A stretch of 16,070 nucleotides of DNA from Pseudomonadota bacterium (GCA_023433185.1 JAEZEN010000532.1:1-16070), one strand, 5' to 3'. Positions 7,299 to 14,944 are shown, numbered from the stretch's first letter. A program made the numbers and translations. The notes: generated by a model from the letters alone, not told the origin.

Positions 7299-9998
7299 TC
7301 ACGCGGCGTCGGACATCCTGGCCGCGGCGGAGATGCTGCGGGCGCGCAGCAGCGGCTCCAGCGCCGCCGCGGTCATCGGGCGGGCGAAGTAGTAGCCCTG
7401 CACCTCGTGGCAGCCCCAGCGCCCGAGCAGATCGAGCTGCTCTTCCGTCTCGACGCCCTCGGCGATGAACGCGATGCCGAGTTCGCGCGCGAGGCCGATC
7501 GTCGCCTTGACGATCGCGGCGCTGTGCGGCGCGCTGCCGATGTTCGAGACGAAGGCCTGGGCGATCTTGATCCGGTCGGCCGGGAAGCGGTGAAGGTAGT
7601 CGAGCGAGGAGTAGCCTGTGCCGAAATCGTCGATGGCGAGGCGGACGCCAAGGTCGCGCAGGCGGAAGAGCACGCCGCGCTGCTCGCGGGATGCCTCCAT
7701 CAGCACGGTCTCGGTGAGCTCGAGTTCGATCGCCGAGGCCGGCACCTCCGTCTCGGCGAGGACGGCGAGGATGTCGTTCTCGAGATCGGCCGGCCGCTTG
7801 AACTGGCCGCCCGACAGGTTCACGGCCAGGGTCTCGGGCGCGATCCCGAGGTCCTGCCACCGGCGCTGCTGCCGGCAGGCTTCCTGGAAGACGAAGCTGC
7901 CGAGGGCATGGATCATGCCGCTCGCCTCAGCGATCGGGATGAAGGTGCCGGGCCCCAGCCGGCCGCGAGACGGGTGCTGCCAGCGGACCAGCGCCTCGAC
8001 CCCGACGATCCGGCCGGTCTCGATCCGCACCTGCGGCTGGTACTCGAGAAACAGCTCGCCGGCATCGATTGCCTGGCGCAGCTCGGCGATCATCGTCACC
8101 CGGTGGCGGACCTCGAGGTCCATGGCTGCGGTGAAGAACCGGTACTGGCCCCGTTCCTCGCCCTTCGCACGGTAGAGGGCGACATCGGCCTGCGCGAGGA
8201 GGGTCTCGGCGTCGCGAAGCTCCGGCGTATAGACCGCGATGCCGATGCTCGCCGCGCAGCGGATCTCGTTCTCGTCGATCGTGATCGGGTCTGCAAGCGA
8301 CGCGATGAGCGCCTGGGCGAGCACTGCGGCTTCATCGGCAGAGGTGACGCCATGGGCGATGACCGCGAATTCGTCGCCGCCGAAGCGGGCCACGAGGTCG
8401 GGCGGGCTGATCCGGGCGGAAAGCCGCCCGGCGACCGCCACCAGCAGCTCGTCGCCAACCGGGTGACCGAGGGTATCGTTCACGTCCTTGAAGTGGTCGA
8501 GATCGATATAGAGCACGGCAAAGCCGCCGCCGCCGCGCCGGGCGGCCTCGGCCGCCTGCGTGACGGCTTCCATGAACAGGGCGCGGTTGGCGAGCCCGGT
8601 GAGGGTGTCATGGCGCGCCGTCCACAGGATGCGCTCCTCGGCGCGCTTGCGGTCGGTGATGTCGCGGAAGAACCACACGCGCCCCAGATAGGCCCCGTCG
8701 GGGCCGCGGAGCGGCGCGGTGTGCCGGTCGAGGAAGCGGCCGTCGACCAGTTCGAGCTCGTCGCGGCCGACCATCTCGCGATGGTGGTAGAGGTACTCGA
8801 CCCGGGCGAGAAAGGCATCGGGATCCTTCAACAGCGCGAGCGCGCGCGCCAGGACTTCGGCATCGTCGGCCGCGCCGACCGCTTCCGCCGGCAGGTTCCA
8901 CATCTCCGTGAAGCGGCGGTTGAACGAGATCACCCGGTGTTCCGCATTGACCACGAGGATGGCGTCCGGGGAGGTATCCGAGACGGTTTCGAGCAGCGTG
9001 TTCGCGAACCGTACCTCGCGCTCGGCCAGGACCCGGTCGTGGATGTCGACGAGCACGCCGTCGACCGCCGTGATCCGGCCCTGCGCGTTCCGGGCGGGCT
9101 TCTGCTGGGTCTCGTGCCAGCGGTAAGTCCCATCGCGGGCGAGCAGCCGGAGGCGGGTTGACGCCGCATCCGTCGCGCCGGAGACGATGCGGTCGAGGGC
9201 CCCGATGACGGCGGGACGGTCTTCGTGATGGATGAGGGCGAAGTGGGCGTTCTCCCGGGCGAACTCGTCCGGCTGGTAGCCGAGCCGGGCGATGTTGTCC
9301 GAGACGAAGGTGATCGGATGGCCGGGCGATGCGGCGCGCCGGAAGAGGATGACCGGGCTTGCCTCGACGATGCGGCGGGCCGTCGCGGCGAGAGCCCGGG
9401 CGCGGTGCTGGATGATGGCGAAGAGGATGGCGGCGGCGACAACGGCCAGCACCAGCCCGGCGAGCGCCAGCCCGAGCCAACTGTAGCGGTCGATGACGCG
9501 CTGCCAGTCCGCGGCGTCGATGTCGACGCCGAGCATGGCGATCGTCTCGCCGGACTGCGGGTCGACGACCGGCGCGACGGCGGAGACCCAGGTGCCCCAG
9601 GCGTCGTCCATCGGGCCGGCGCCCACGGTTGCCGCCGTTGCGAACGCATCGCGGAGCACTGGCGTCGCATCGGCGTAGATGTCGCCGGGCGCGGAGTAGC
9701 CGGTCGAGTCGGGGTCCTCGGCGTCGGCGAGGAAGACGACGTCCCTGTTGCGGATGCCGAGGAGATAGACGAAGCGGCTGGCACTCGTCGCCTCGCGGGC
9801 CCGGCGCAGCTTCGCAACGATCGCGTCGTAGGTCGGTCCGGCATCGTCGGGATTGCCGGTGAGAGCCGCGACGGCCTCGGGATCGATCACCGCGGCGGCC
9901 GTCCCGACGGTGGCGGCAAAGGCCTCGCGCTCGAGGTTGGCGCCATAGCGGGTGAACGTGTCGTGGAAGATCCAGACACCGGCGATCGTCGCGAGCAT
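7299..9998 (-). CDS. Membrane-bound PAS-PAS-GGDEF-EAL cyclic di-GMP enzyme
   Basis: From the ATG at 9998 the product is 899 residues: a periplasmic sensor region (about 12-172), a membrane helix (173-197), a PAS domain (about 205-325), a second PAS (about 333-452), GGDEF (about 462-622) and EAL (about 635-885). The cyclase motif GGDEF is intact (540-544); the upstream inhibitory RxxD site is absent (SPPD at 531-534). EAL residues expected for phosphodiesterase activity are kept: EAL 668-670, Asn in NLSG, ELTET, DDFG (790-793), Lys811, AEGVE and QGYY; KID reads KIA. It may make or degrade cyclic di-GMP. The ATG start leaves the first membrane helix truncated: the same frame upstream encodes RFPVRLLRRLL and LHPVVLAGAAAA, an ideal membrane anchor, but without ATG or GTG. 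The true 5' end is probably near 10126 (see findings). Confidence 0.9.
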   Translation of the reverse strand: MLATIAGVWIFHDTFTRYGANLEREAFAATVGTAAAVIDPEAVAALTGNPDDAGPTYDAIVAKLRRAREATSASRFVYLLGIRNRDVVFLADAEDPDSTGYSAPGDIYADATPVLRDAFATAATVGAGPMDDAWGTWVSAVAPVVDPQSGETIAMLGVDIDAADWQRVIDRYSWLGLALAGLVLAVVAAAILFAIIQHRARALAATARRIVEASPVILFRRAASPGHPITFVSDNIARLGYQPDEFARENAHFALIHHEDRPAVIGALDRIVSGATDAASTRLRLLARDGTYRWHETQQKPARNAQGRITAVDGVLVDIHDRVLAEREVRFANTLLETVSDTSPDAILVVNAEHRVISFNRRFTEMWNLPAEAVGAADDAEVLARALALLKDPDAFLARVEYLYHHREMVGRDELELVDGRFLDRHTAPLRGPDGAYLGRVWFFRDITDRKRAEERILWTARHDTLTGLANRALFMEAVTQAAEAARRGGGGFAVLYIDLDHFKDVNDTLGHPVGDELLVAVAGRLSARISPPDLVARFGGDEFAVIAHGVTSADEAAVLAQALIASLADPITIDENEIRCAASIGIAVYTPELRDAETLLAQADVALYRAKGEERGQYRFFTAAMDLEVRHRVTMIAELRQAIDAGELFLEYQPQVRIETGRIVGVEALVRWQHPSRGRLGPGTFIPIAEASGMIHALGSFVFQEACRQQRRWQDLGIAPETLAVNLSGGQFKRPADLENDILAVLAETEVPASAIELELTETVLMEASREQRGVLFRLRDLGVRLAIDDFGTGYSSLDYLHRFPADRIKIAQAFVSNIGSAPHSAAIVKATIGLARELGIAFIAEGVETEEQLDLLGRWGCHEVQGYYFARPMTAAALEPLLRARSISAAARMSDAA

Positions 9999-10266
9999 CG
10001 CGGCGGCCGCGCCGGCAAGAACGACCGGATGGAGGCCGGCGAGAAGCCGGCGCAGCAGTCGAACGGGAAAGCGGCGATGCGGGCCGGATGGCCGCGTCTG
10101 TCGCTCAGGGGGTCGTTCTCGGTCAAAGCAAGCCTCGCGCCGTGTATGCGAGGCTCCTACAGGATCAGGCTTACCACCGGTTTGATCTGGCGCAAGAGGA
10201 ACCCACCTCTACGTGTAAATACGGAGGCTGGCCTGCGCAAGCCCCCGTGTTCCGGGCGCCTCTCGA

Positions 10267-10431
10267 TCAGGCGCGCCGCATGAGATGCATGATCAGCGAG
10301 CCGACGAGCAGCACGAGGAAGATCACGAAGATGATCTGCGCGATGCCGGCGCTCGCACCCGCGATGCCGCCGAAGCCGAGCGCGCCCGCAATCAGCGCGA
10401 TGACGAGAAAAACCAGAGCCCAGTAAAGCAT
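10267..10431 (-). CDS. DUF1328 small membrane protein
   Basis: A 54-residue hydrophobic protein, [20 protein letters not shown] at the start and a second membrane segment ([20 protein letters not shown]) near the C terminus, linked by a Gly/Ala-rich turn; this is the DUF1328 (YtjA-like) family, of unknown function. An ATG two codons earlier (10437) is only one base from the GGGAGG Shine-Dalgarno, whereas the ATG at 10431 is 7 nt from it and gives the usual family N terminus, so 10431 is preferred. An EcfG-type promoter lies 37 nt upstream, suggesting induction in the general stress response. It sits between the GGDEF-EAL gene and the ketoacyl synthase gene, all on the minus strand. Confidence 0.88.
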   Translation of the reverse strand: MLYWALVFLVIALIAGALGFGGIAGASAGIAQIIFVIFLVLLVGSLIMHLMRRA

Positions 10432-10468
10432 TTCCATGCCTCCCAGTTTGTCAAACGATGTGCTCTGG

Positions 10469-10494
10469 AACGCGAAGGGTGGCGGGTCGGTTCC
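10469..10494 (-). promoter_or_regulatory. EcfG (general stress sigma factor) promoter for the DUF1328 gene
   Basis: On the minus strand GGAAC (10494-10490) is followed by exactly 17 nt and CGTT (10472-10469). This matches the consensus GGAAC-N16/17-CGTT of the alphaproteobacterial general stress sigma factor EcfG/SigT/RpoE2. The -10 element lies 37 nt before the chosen start codon, a normal leader length. Confidence 0.75.
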
Positions 10495-10535
10495 GTATGG
10501 GGCCCCCGGGGGGGTGAAGGGGCGTTCGCGGCCCC

Positions 10536-11741
10536 TCAGGCCCGCGACATCACCAGCACGGCGTTGAGCCCGCCGAAGGCGAAGGAGTTCGACATGGCGA
10601 CGTCGATCTTCATGTCCCGGGCGACATTGGGGATCACGTCGAGGTCGCAGTCGGGGTCGGGCTCCTCGTAGTTGGCGGTCGGCGGCGCCACCTGCGCGCG
10701 GAGCGTCAGCACGGTGGCGGCGGCCTCGAGTGCCCCGGCGGCGCCGAGGCTGTGGCCGAGCACCGCCTTGTTCGAGGAGATCGCCAGCCGGTCGGCATGG
10801 GCGCCGAAGACGCCGCGGATCGCCCGGGTCTCGGTGGCGTCGTTGAGCATCGTCGCCGTGCCATGGGCGTTGATATAGGCGATGTCCTCGGGGTTGGCCC
10901 CGGCGTCGTCGAGCGCGGCGCGCATCGCCCGTTCGGCGCCGTCCTGGTCGGGGGCGACGGGATCGCCGGCGTCGGCGCTCATGCCGAAGCCGCGCATCTC
11001 GGCGAGGATCGGGGCGCCGCGGGCCGTAGCATGGTCCCACGACTCCAGAACGAGCACGCCCGCCCCCTCGCCGAGCACCAGCCCGGAGCGGTTCTTCGAG
11101 AACGGGCGGCAATTGTCGTCGCTGACGACGCGGAGCGCCTCCCAGGCCATCAGGGGTCCCGTGGCGATGGACGCCTCGGTGCCGCCGACGATCGCCACCT
11201 CGGCCATGCCCGACCGCACCATGTGGAAGCCGAGGCCGGCGGCGTGGGTGCCGGACGCGCAGGCCGAGACCACGCCGAAGGACGGACCCTTCAGCCCGAG
11301 GTCCATCGACACCTGCGAGGCTGCCGCATTCGGCATCATCTTGGGCACGGTGAAGGGATGCGGCTTGCTGTTCTCGTGGTAGAGTCGCCAGTAGGCGTGG
11401 TCGAGGGTGACGATGCCGCCGACGCCGGTGCCGATGATGCTCGCGGTACGCTGCGCCAGCGGCAGGTCGAAGGTCAGTCCGGATTCGGCCACGGCAGAGC
11501 GCGCCGCCACCACGGCCATCGCCGAAAAGCGGTCGAGAAAGGCCTGGCGGCGGGAGGGAAAGTGGTCCTCGGACCTGAAGTCGAGCACTTCCGCGGCGAT
11601 CCGGGTGCGGAAGTATTCCTGCCGCCCGGCCTGGATCGGGCCGATGCCGCTCCGCCCCTCGACGAGGGCCGACCAGAAGGCTTCGGTGGTGCTGCCGACG
11701 GGGGAAACGACTCCGACGCCGGTGACCGCGACGCGCCTCAA
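10536..11741 (-). CDS. NodE/FabF-like beta-ketoacyl-ACP synthase
   Basis: A 401-residue condensing enzyme that extends an acyl-ACP by two carbons using malonyl-ACP. The catalytic set is complete: Cys161 in SACASG, His293 in NAHGTAT, Lys325 and His330 in [13 protein letters not shown]. The C-terminal stretch ([16 protein letters not shown], then PNVAR and [14 protein letters not shown]) and the length are closest, from memory, to rhizobial NodE and related specialised KAS II enzymes rather than housekeeping FabF. It starts with TTG at 11741, overlapping the stop of the acyl carrier protein gene (TTGA), so the two are translationally coupled. A dedicated ACP/KAS pair normally makes an unusual fatty acyl chain for one product. 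Here the neighbouring HlyC-like acyltransferase and RTX genes suggest where the chain may go; that link is inference. Alternative: chain for lipid A or a secondary lipid. Confidence 0.9.
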   Translation of the reverse strand: MRRVAVTGVGVVSPVGSTTEAFWSALVEGRSGIGPIQAGRQEYFRTRIAAEVLDFRSEDHFPSRRQAFLDRFSAMAVVAARSAVAESGLTFDLPLAQRTASIIGTGVGGIVTLDHAYWRLYHENSKPHPFTVPKMMPNAAASQVSMDLGLKGPSFGVVSACASGTHAAGLGFHMVRSGMAEVAIVGGTEASIATGPLMAWEALRVVSDDNCRPFSKNRSGLVLGEGAGVLVLESWDHATARGAPILAEMRGFGMSADAGDPVAPDQDGAERAMRAALDDAGANPEDIAYINAHGTATMLNDATETRAIRGVFGAHADRLAISSNKAVLGHSLGAAGALEAAATVLTLRAQVAPPTANYEEPDPDCDLDVIPNVARDMKIDVAMSNSFAFGGLNAVLVMSRA

Positions 11742-11989
11742 GCGGCGTCCCTCTCCGCGATCAGCCGGTCGATGATCGTTCCGACGTCGCTGACGGTCTC
11801 GAGCTTCTCCTCGATATCCTTGGAATTCAACGGGATATCGACCTTGAATGCCACCTCGAGTGCGTAGATGACCTCGATCAGGTCGAGGGAATCGCCGAGG
11901 TCCTCGAGCCGCGAGTCGGGCTCCACCTCGTCCAGCGGAATCTTCATCTGCTCCGAGATGACTTCCCGAACCTTCGTCAGGGTATCCAT
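11738..11989 (-). CDS. Specialised acyl carrier protein
   Basis: An acidic four-helix carrier protein of 83 residues (84 if the TTG at 11992 is used). The phosphopantetheine serine lies in [17 protein letters not shown], at about residue 34. In most ACPs one more residue separates Gly and Asp (LGxDSL); here the motif is one residue shorter. Helix III/IV carries [23 protein letters not shown] in two parts, resembling ACPs outside the housekeeping AcpP type. ATG 11989 is preceded by GAGG at 10 nt; TTG 11992 would have 7 nt spacing, so the start is uncertain by one codon. It is the first gene of an operon with the ketoacyl synthase and is divergent from the HlyC-like gene. Confidence 0.9.
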   Translation of the reverse strand: MDTLTKVREVISEQMKIPLDEVEPDSRLEDLGDSLDLIEVIYALEVAFKVDIPLNSKDIEEKLETVSDVGTIIDRLIAERDAA

Positions 11990-12062
11990 CAATCCACTAC
12001 CTCGCGGGCCGGTTGGCTGGCCGCCTGTCCGCCTGTCACTGTTTGGGGTTTCATACGTCAGA

Positions 12063-12074
12063 ACGAGCGCTCGT
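12063..12074. promoter_or_regulatory. Palindrome in the divergent acp / acyltransferase promoter region
   Basis: ACGAGCGCTCGT is a perfect 12-nt palindrome (extended to 16 nt with one mismatched pair). It lies 74 nt before the acyl carrier protein gene and 73 nt before the acyltransferase start, almost midway between the divergent genes, where a shared regulator would bind. The regulator is not known; the LuxR-type protein at 15145 is one candidate. Confidence 0.4.
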
Positions 12075-12093
12075 GCACCTTGATCTTTAGAGG

Positions 12094-12110
12094 CCGGCTT
12101 GGCAAGCCGG
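12094..12110 (+). other. Stem-loop in the leader of the acyltransferase gene
   Basis: CCGGCTT-GGC-AAGCCGG forms a 7-bp perfect stem with a 3-nt loop, 37 nt before the ATG at 12148. No U-tract follows, so it is not a classical terminator. It may stabilise the leader or be chance in GC-rich DNA. Confidence 0.4.
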
Positions 12111-12147
12111 AGAGGGCGGTCTCGTGCCGGAACGAAGGGGGAGGCGG

Positions 12148-12660
12148 ATGGTCGAGCGCCATGGATTGAAGACCGTGACGTTCGAGAACCGGGCGATGGC
12201 GCTCGGTCTCGCCGTCGAGCACCTGATGACCAAGCCGGCCTTCGCCCGGCTGCCCTTCGGCCACTGGGCGCGCATCCTCACCGGGCAGATCCGGCGCGGC
12301 CACTACTTCTTCGTCATCGCGCAGAACCGGGTGGTGGGCTTTTGCGGCTGGGCGCTGGCCAGCGAGGCGGAGGCCGAGGCCTGGATCACCGGCCGGCCGG
12401 AGGCGGCCCAGATCCGTGGCGATGCAGGGGATTGCCTCGTCCTCAACGCCTGGTCGGCGGACAATCCGGTGGCACATGCCGTGCTCCGCGACGAACTCCG
12501 CATCCGCGGCCGCGGCATCAAGGCGCTCTACGCCAAACGCGACTACCGCGATGGCCGCACCCGCCCGCTGCGCATGAAGCTCCACGGGTCGGTGGATGGC
12601 CACGCCGCGAGGCTCCTGGCGGAGGGCGAGACACGGCAAGGGCCGGCATCAGTCGCCTGA
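12148..12660 (+). CDS. HlyC-like toxin-activating lysine acyltransferase family protein
   Basis: A 170-residue protein that aligns by eye along its length with HlyC, the enzyme that moves a fatty acyl chain from acyl-ACP to lysines of RTX toxins. Matching landmarks are a helix ending in KPAFARLP (29-36; HlyC SPLHRNWP), IRRGHYFFVI (48-57; Gln-Tyr-Ala-Leu region), VVGFCGWALAS (62-72; VAYCSWANLS), GD at 94-95 with Trp102 seven residues later, and LHG near the C terminus. Asp95 corresponds to the HlyC catalytic Asp, but the catalytic His23 position is Phe32. ATG 12148 is preceded by AAGGGGG with 6-nt spacing; an upstream GTG (12124) has no such site. It is divergent from the ACP/KAS pair, its likely donor source, and convergent with an RTX gene. 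Family assignment is by pattern only; a GNAT-like enzyme of other use remains possible. Confidence 0.65.
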   Translation: MVERHGLKTVTFENRAMALGLAVEHLMTKPAFARLPFGHWARILTGQIRRGHYFFVIAQNRVVGFCGWALASEAEAEAWITGRPEAAQIRGDAGDCLVLNAWSADNPVAHAVLRDELRIRGRGIKALYAKRDYRDGRTRPLRMKLHGSVDGHAARLLAEGETRQGPASVA

Positions 12661-12669
12661 CACCGGCCC
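12640..12669. terminator. Bidirectional stem-loop between convergent genes
   Basis: GGGCCGG-CA-TCAG-TCGC-CTGA-CA-CCGGCCC is an almost perfect hairpin (7 bp, one internal mismatch pair, 4 bp, 4-nt loop). It includes the stop codon of the acyltransferase gene and lies 29 nt beyond the stop of the convergent RTX gene. There is no clear U-tract on either strand, so termination is inferred from stem strength and position. Confidence 0.5.
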
Positions 12670-12697
12670 CCTGAATTCGATCGGACTGCCGTATAGG

Positions 12698-13531
12698 CTA
12701 CACGATCAGGAAGTCCTGGTGGGAGAGGTCGGTTCCCTTTTCCAGCTTGGCGAAAAGCTTCTTGGACCCGCTACCGTCCCCGTCGGCGTCGTAGAAGAGC
12801 TTTCCGTTCTTCTTGTTGTAGATGATGTAGTCGTTCTTGTCCTTGGCCTTGTTGCCGATCACGAATTCCTTCTTGCCCAGCTTCGAGCCGATCGCGCCGA
12901 AGATCGCGCTGTCGAGCTGGATCGTGTCGATCTTCGACTCGAAATCCTTGATGTCGCTGCGATTCTTCTTGCCGACGGCGACATCGAACAGGAAGCTGTC
13001 GGCGCCGTCGCCGCCCCAAAGCTTGTCCTTGCCCGTCCCGCCGACGATATGGTCGTCGCCGTCGCCGCCATAGATCTTGTCGTTGCCGCTGCCGCCATAC
13101 AGGCCGGCCGCCTGCTCCCACAGGTTGCCGTTCGTATCGGCCGTCTGGATCGTCCCCTTGTCGTCGCCGTCGCCGCCATAGAGGATGTCGTCGCCGCTGC
13201 CGCCGTACAGGCCGTCGGAGCCTTCGCCGCCATAGAGCTTGTCGTTGCCGCTATCTCCCTGAATGCCGTCGTTGCCGTCGCCGCCATAGACCCGGTCATC
13301 GCCCGCGCCGCCGAGGAGCGTGTCGTTGCCGGTGCCCCCCTCCAGCATGTCGTTGCCGTCGCCGCCCATCAGAAAATCGTGGCCGGCACCACCGTACAGG
13401 GAGTCGTTGCCGCCGAATCCCTTGATGAGGTCGTTGCCGTTGAGTCCGTAGACTGTGTCGGCCGCGTTGGTCACGTCCGCGCCAACCGTGTTGTACACGT
13501 CGCGTGCCTGGGTACCGATCGTCTGTGCCAT
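12698..13531 (-). CDS. RTX calcium-binding protein 1
   Basis: A 277-residue acidic protein without cysteine, built mostly of GGxGxDxLx nonapeptide repeats (about residues 30-178) that bind calcium in a beta-roll. The repeats are interrupted at about 125-142 by a non-repeat insert (GTIQTADTNGNLWEQ). The C-terminal 100 residues (SDIKDFESKIDTIQLD and onward) end in an acidic-hydrophobic DFLIV, resembling type I secretion signals; there is no N-terminal signal peptide. The start at 13531 follows AGGAGG at 5 nt; an upstream in-frame start at 13576 would add 15 residues with no such site. It has no pore-forming or enzymatic domain, so a secreted matrix or surface role is likeliest. A paralogue lies upstream, and a CRP-like palindrome precedes both. 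No secretion genes are in the window. Confidence 0.92.
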   Translation of the reverse strand: MAQTIGTQARDVYNTVGADVTNAADTVYGLNGNDLIKGFGGNDSLYGGAGHDFLMGGDGNDMLEGGTGNDTLLGGAGDDRVYGGDGNDGIQGDSGNDKLYGGEGSDGLYGGSGDDILYGGDGDDKGTIQTADTNGNLWEQAAGLYGGSGNDKIYGGDGDDHIVGGTGKDKLWGGDGADSFLFDVAVGKKNRSDIKDFESKIDTIQLDSAIFGAIGSKLGKKEFVIGNKAKDKNDYIIYNKKNGKLFYDADGDGSGSKKLFAKLEKGTDLSHQDFLIV

Positions 13532-13608
13532 TGTTTCCTCCTGGGATGGTCGCCTTGCCGCCGCGTCATGCGACAACTGTTCCCCGGACTAACCGTCGAT
13601 TTCCCCCT

Positions 13609-13628
13609 CGTCAGTGACGCCCGTCACA
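13609..13628 (-). promoter_or_regulatory. CRP-like operator upstream of RTX gene 1
   Basis: Contains GTGACG-CC-CGTCAC, a perfect inverted repeat; read on the minus strand it is TGTGA-N6-TCACT, close to the CRP/FNR-family consensus TGTGA-N6-TCACA. It lies 77 nt before the start codon. Eighteen of 20 bases are identical to the element in front of RTX gene 2. Confidence 0.65.
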
Positions 13629-13689
13629 ATTGCCATGGATTATCCGGATCCCGCCGGAGATGGATGTGAGTCCGGATGGGTCATGGGCC

Positions 13690-13885
13690 GGACTGTCGAG
13701 ATCATGCATCAATACGTTAATCAAATAGTCACCGTTTACTACAGTATTTTATGTCGAGTATTCCAAGAAGTATCTTGAGTATCCGAAATATGGATACACA
13801 AATATCCTTGGTATCGATGTGGATTATATCTTTAGGATAAGAGTTATTAAGTACAACTATAAAGTTATGCGGTTGAGCGTTCCTT
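13690..13885. other. AT-rich island upstream of RTX gene 1
   Basis: By my count 13741-13860 is about 31% GC, against well over 60% around it. It contains many TA steps and a short inverted repeat (GGATA-CACAAA-TATCC, near 13792). It lies between the 3' end of RTX gene 2 and the operator of RTX gene 1. I see no convincing gene: the only open frame (minus strand, 13729-13911, about 60 codons, GTG start) has no ribosome binding site or recognisable family. It may be a silencer-bound (MucR/Ros-like) upstream region or a scar of transferred DNA. The rest of the 13532-14115 gap, apart from the operator and terminator listed separately, shows nothing I can support. Confidence 0.7.
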
Positions 13886-14061
13886 ATTTGGTATGTCCGA
13901 GGCGCTGTCACCGCCGCCGGTCCTTGCCATAGCGGGCCATGTCGAAGAGTCGTCGCCTAGCCCCGGGGCGGTGGACCCTTCGTATCGTATGTTGCCGGGA
14001 AGCGTGGCCTCGGCGTGAGTGCAGGGATGGGCCTCCGGGCCGGCCGCTGGCACGCACGCGC

Positions 14062-14092
14062 AATAAAAGGGCCGGCCCCGAGGGGCCGGCCC
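14062..14092 (-). terminator. Rho-independent terminator of RTX gene 2
   Basis: GGGCCGGCCC-CGAG-GGGCCGGCCC gives a 10-bp perfect stem with a 4-nt loop; on the minus strand it is followed immediately by TTTTATTG. It begins 24 nt after the RTX gene 2 stop, a textbook position and structure. Confidence 0.9.
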
Positions 14093-14115
14093 GGATGGAT
14101 TTCGCTTTGCTGAGG

Positions 14116-14880
14116 TCAGAGGACGAAGTCGTCGGCGACCAGCTTGTTGGTGTTGACGAACATCTTGAAGTCGGCCTTGCCGTCGCCGTCGACGTCGCCC
14201 GAGAGCTTGCCGTTCTTGTACTGCAGCTCGCCCTTCTTGCCGCTGAACTTGCTGTCGCCGATATACTTGAAGGCGTTGTCGGCGCCGCCGGTCTTGGCGT
14301 CGATGGCGGAGAGGTCGATCTTGTCGCCGTCCTTCCGGCGGAAGTCGGCGATCAGGTCGCCGGTCTTGCCCTTGCCGATCTCGGCGACCGAGGCGAAGAA
14401 GAAGGTGTCGGCGCCCTTGCCGCCATACATGATGTCGGTGCCGTTGCCGCCGTAGATGTTGTCGTCGCCGCCGCCGCCATAGATCTCGTCGTTGCCGTCG
14501 CCGCCGTAGAGGCCGCCCTCGTAGGCAACGGTGCCTCCCAGTCCGTCGGGCGCTGAGAAGCTGCCCTTCTCGTTGCCCTCGCCGCCGAAGAGGATGTCGT
14601 TGCCGGCGCTGCCTTCGAGTCGGTCGGTGCCGTTGCCGCCATAGATGGTGTCATTGCCTGCGTCGCCGCGAAGCGCGTCATTGCCGTTGTCGCCGTAGAT
14701 GGAGTCGTTGTCGTCCCCACCGCTGATCGAGTCGTTGCCCTCGCCGCCGTACAGCGAATCCGTGCCGCCAAGACCCTTGATCGCATCGTTGCCATTCATG
14801 CCATAGACGGTGTCCGCATTTGCGGTGGTCTGGCCAATGCCGATGACTTCGGAGTTCTGAGTACCTTCAATAATAGCCAT
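14116..14880 (-). CDS. RTX calcium-binding protein 2
   Basis: A 254-residue cysteine-free acidic protein, paralogous to the RTX product at 12698. Residues about 23-45 (ADTVYGMNGNDAIKGLGG) match its paralogue with few changes, and RTX nonapeptides fill about 28-160 with an insert at about 105-121 in the same place. The C terminus differs: GDLIADFRRKDGDKIDLSAI (174-193) is the serralysin-type (peptidase M10 C-terminal) pattern, then DVDGDGKADFKMF and a final ADDFVL that looks like a type I secretion tail. No protease domain is present. The ATG at 14880 has GGAGAA upstream at about 5 nt; an upstream in-frame start (14925) lacks this. A strong terminator follows, so it is probably transcribed alone, under the operator at 14945. 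Confidence 0.92.
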   Translation of the reverse strand: MAIIEGTQNSEVIGIGQTTANADTVYGMNGNDAIKGLGGTDSLYGGEGNDSISGGDDNDSIYGDNGNDALRGDAGNDTIYGGNGTDRLEGSAGNDILFGGEGNEKGSFSAPDGLGGTVAYEGGLYGGDGNDEIYGGGGDDNIYGGNGTDIMYGGKGADTFFFASVAEIGKGKTGDLIADFRRKDGDKIDLSAIDAKTGGADNAFKYIGDSKFSGKKGELQYKNGKLSGDVDGDGKADFKMFVNTNKLVADDFVL

Positions 14881-14944
14881 GGTGTTTCTCCGATGGGGTG
14901 GATGATCCGCCCTCGACGCGACCAATGCTCCCGGCCCCGACCGC

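Noticed and set aside
4397..7468. A 1023-codon open frame on the + strand
   Set aside because: It runs across the antitoxin remnant, the deaminase in another frame and the DUF763 gene on the other strand; the product is low-complexity Arg/Pro/Ala typical of shadow frames in GC-rich DNA.
10199..10225. GGAAC on the + strand as a second EcfG promoter
   Set aside because: No CGTT at 16-17 nt spacing, and no gene starts downstream on that strand.
7254..10283. Long + strand open frames (7254-9161 and 9225-10283)
   Set aside because: They are antisense to the clearly recognised PAS-GGDEF-EAL gene and show no family pattern.
13729..13911. 60-codon AT-rich open frame on the minus strand
   Set aside because: GTG start without ribosome binding site and no recognisable family; more likely chance in AT-rich DNA.
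12980..14820. Regularly spaced short repeats that could suggest a CRISPR or tandem repeat array
   Set aside because: They are the coding repeats of the RTX nonapeptides, in frame and degenerate at third positions.
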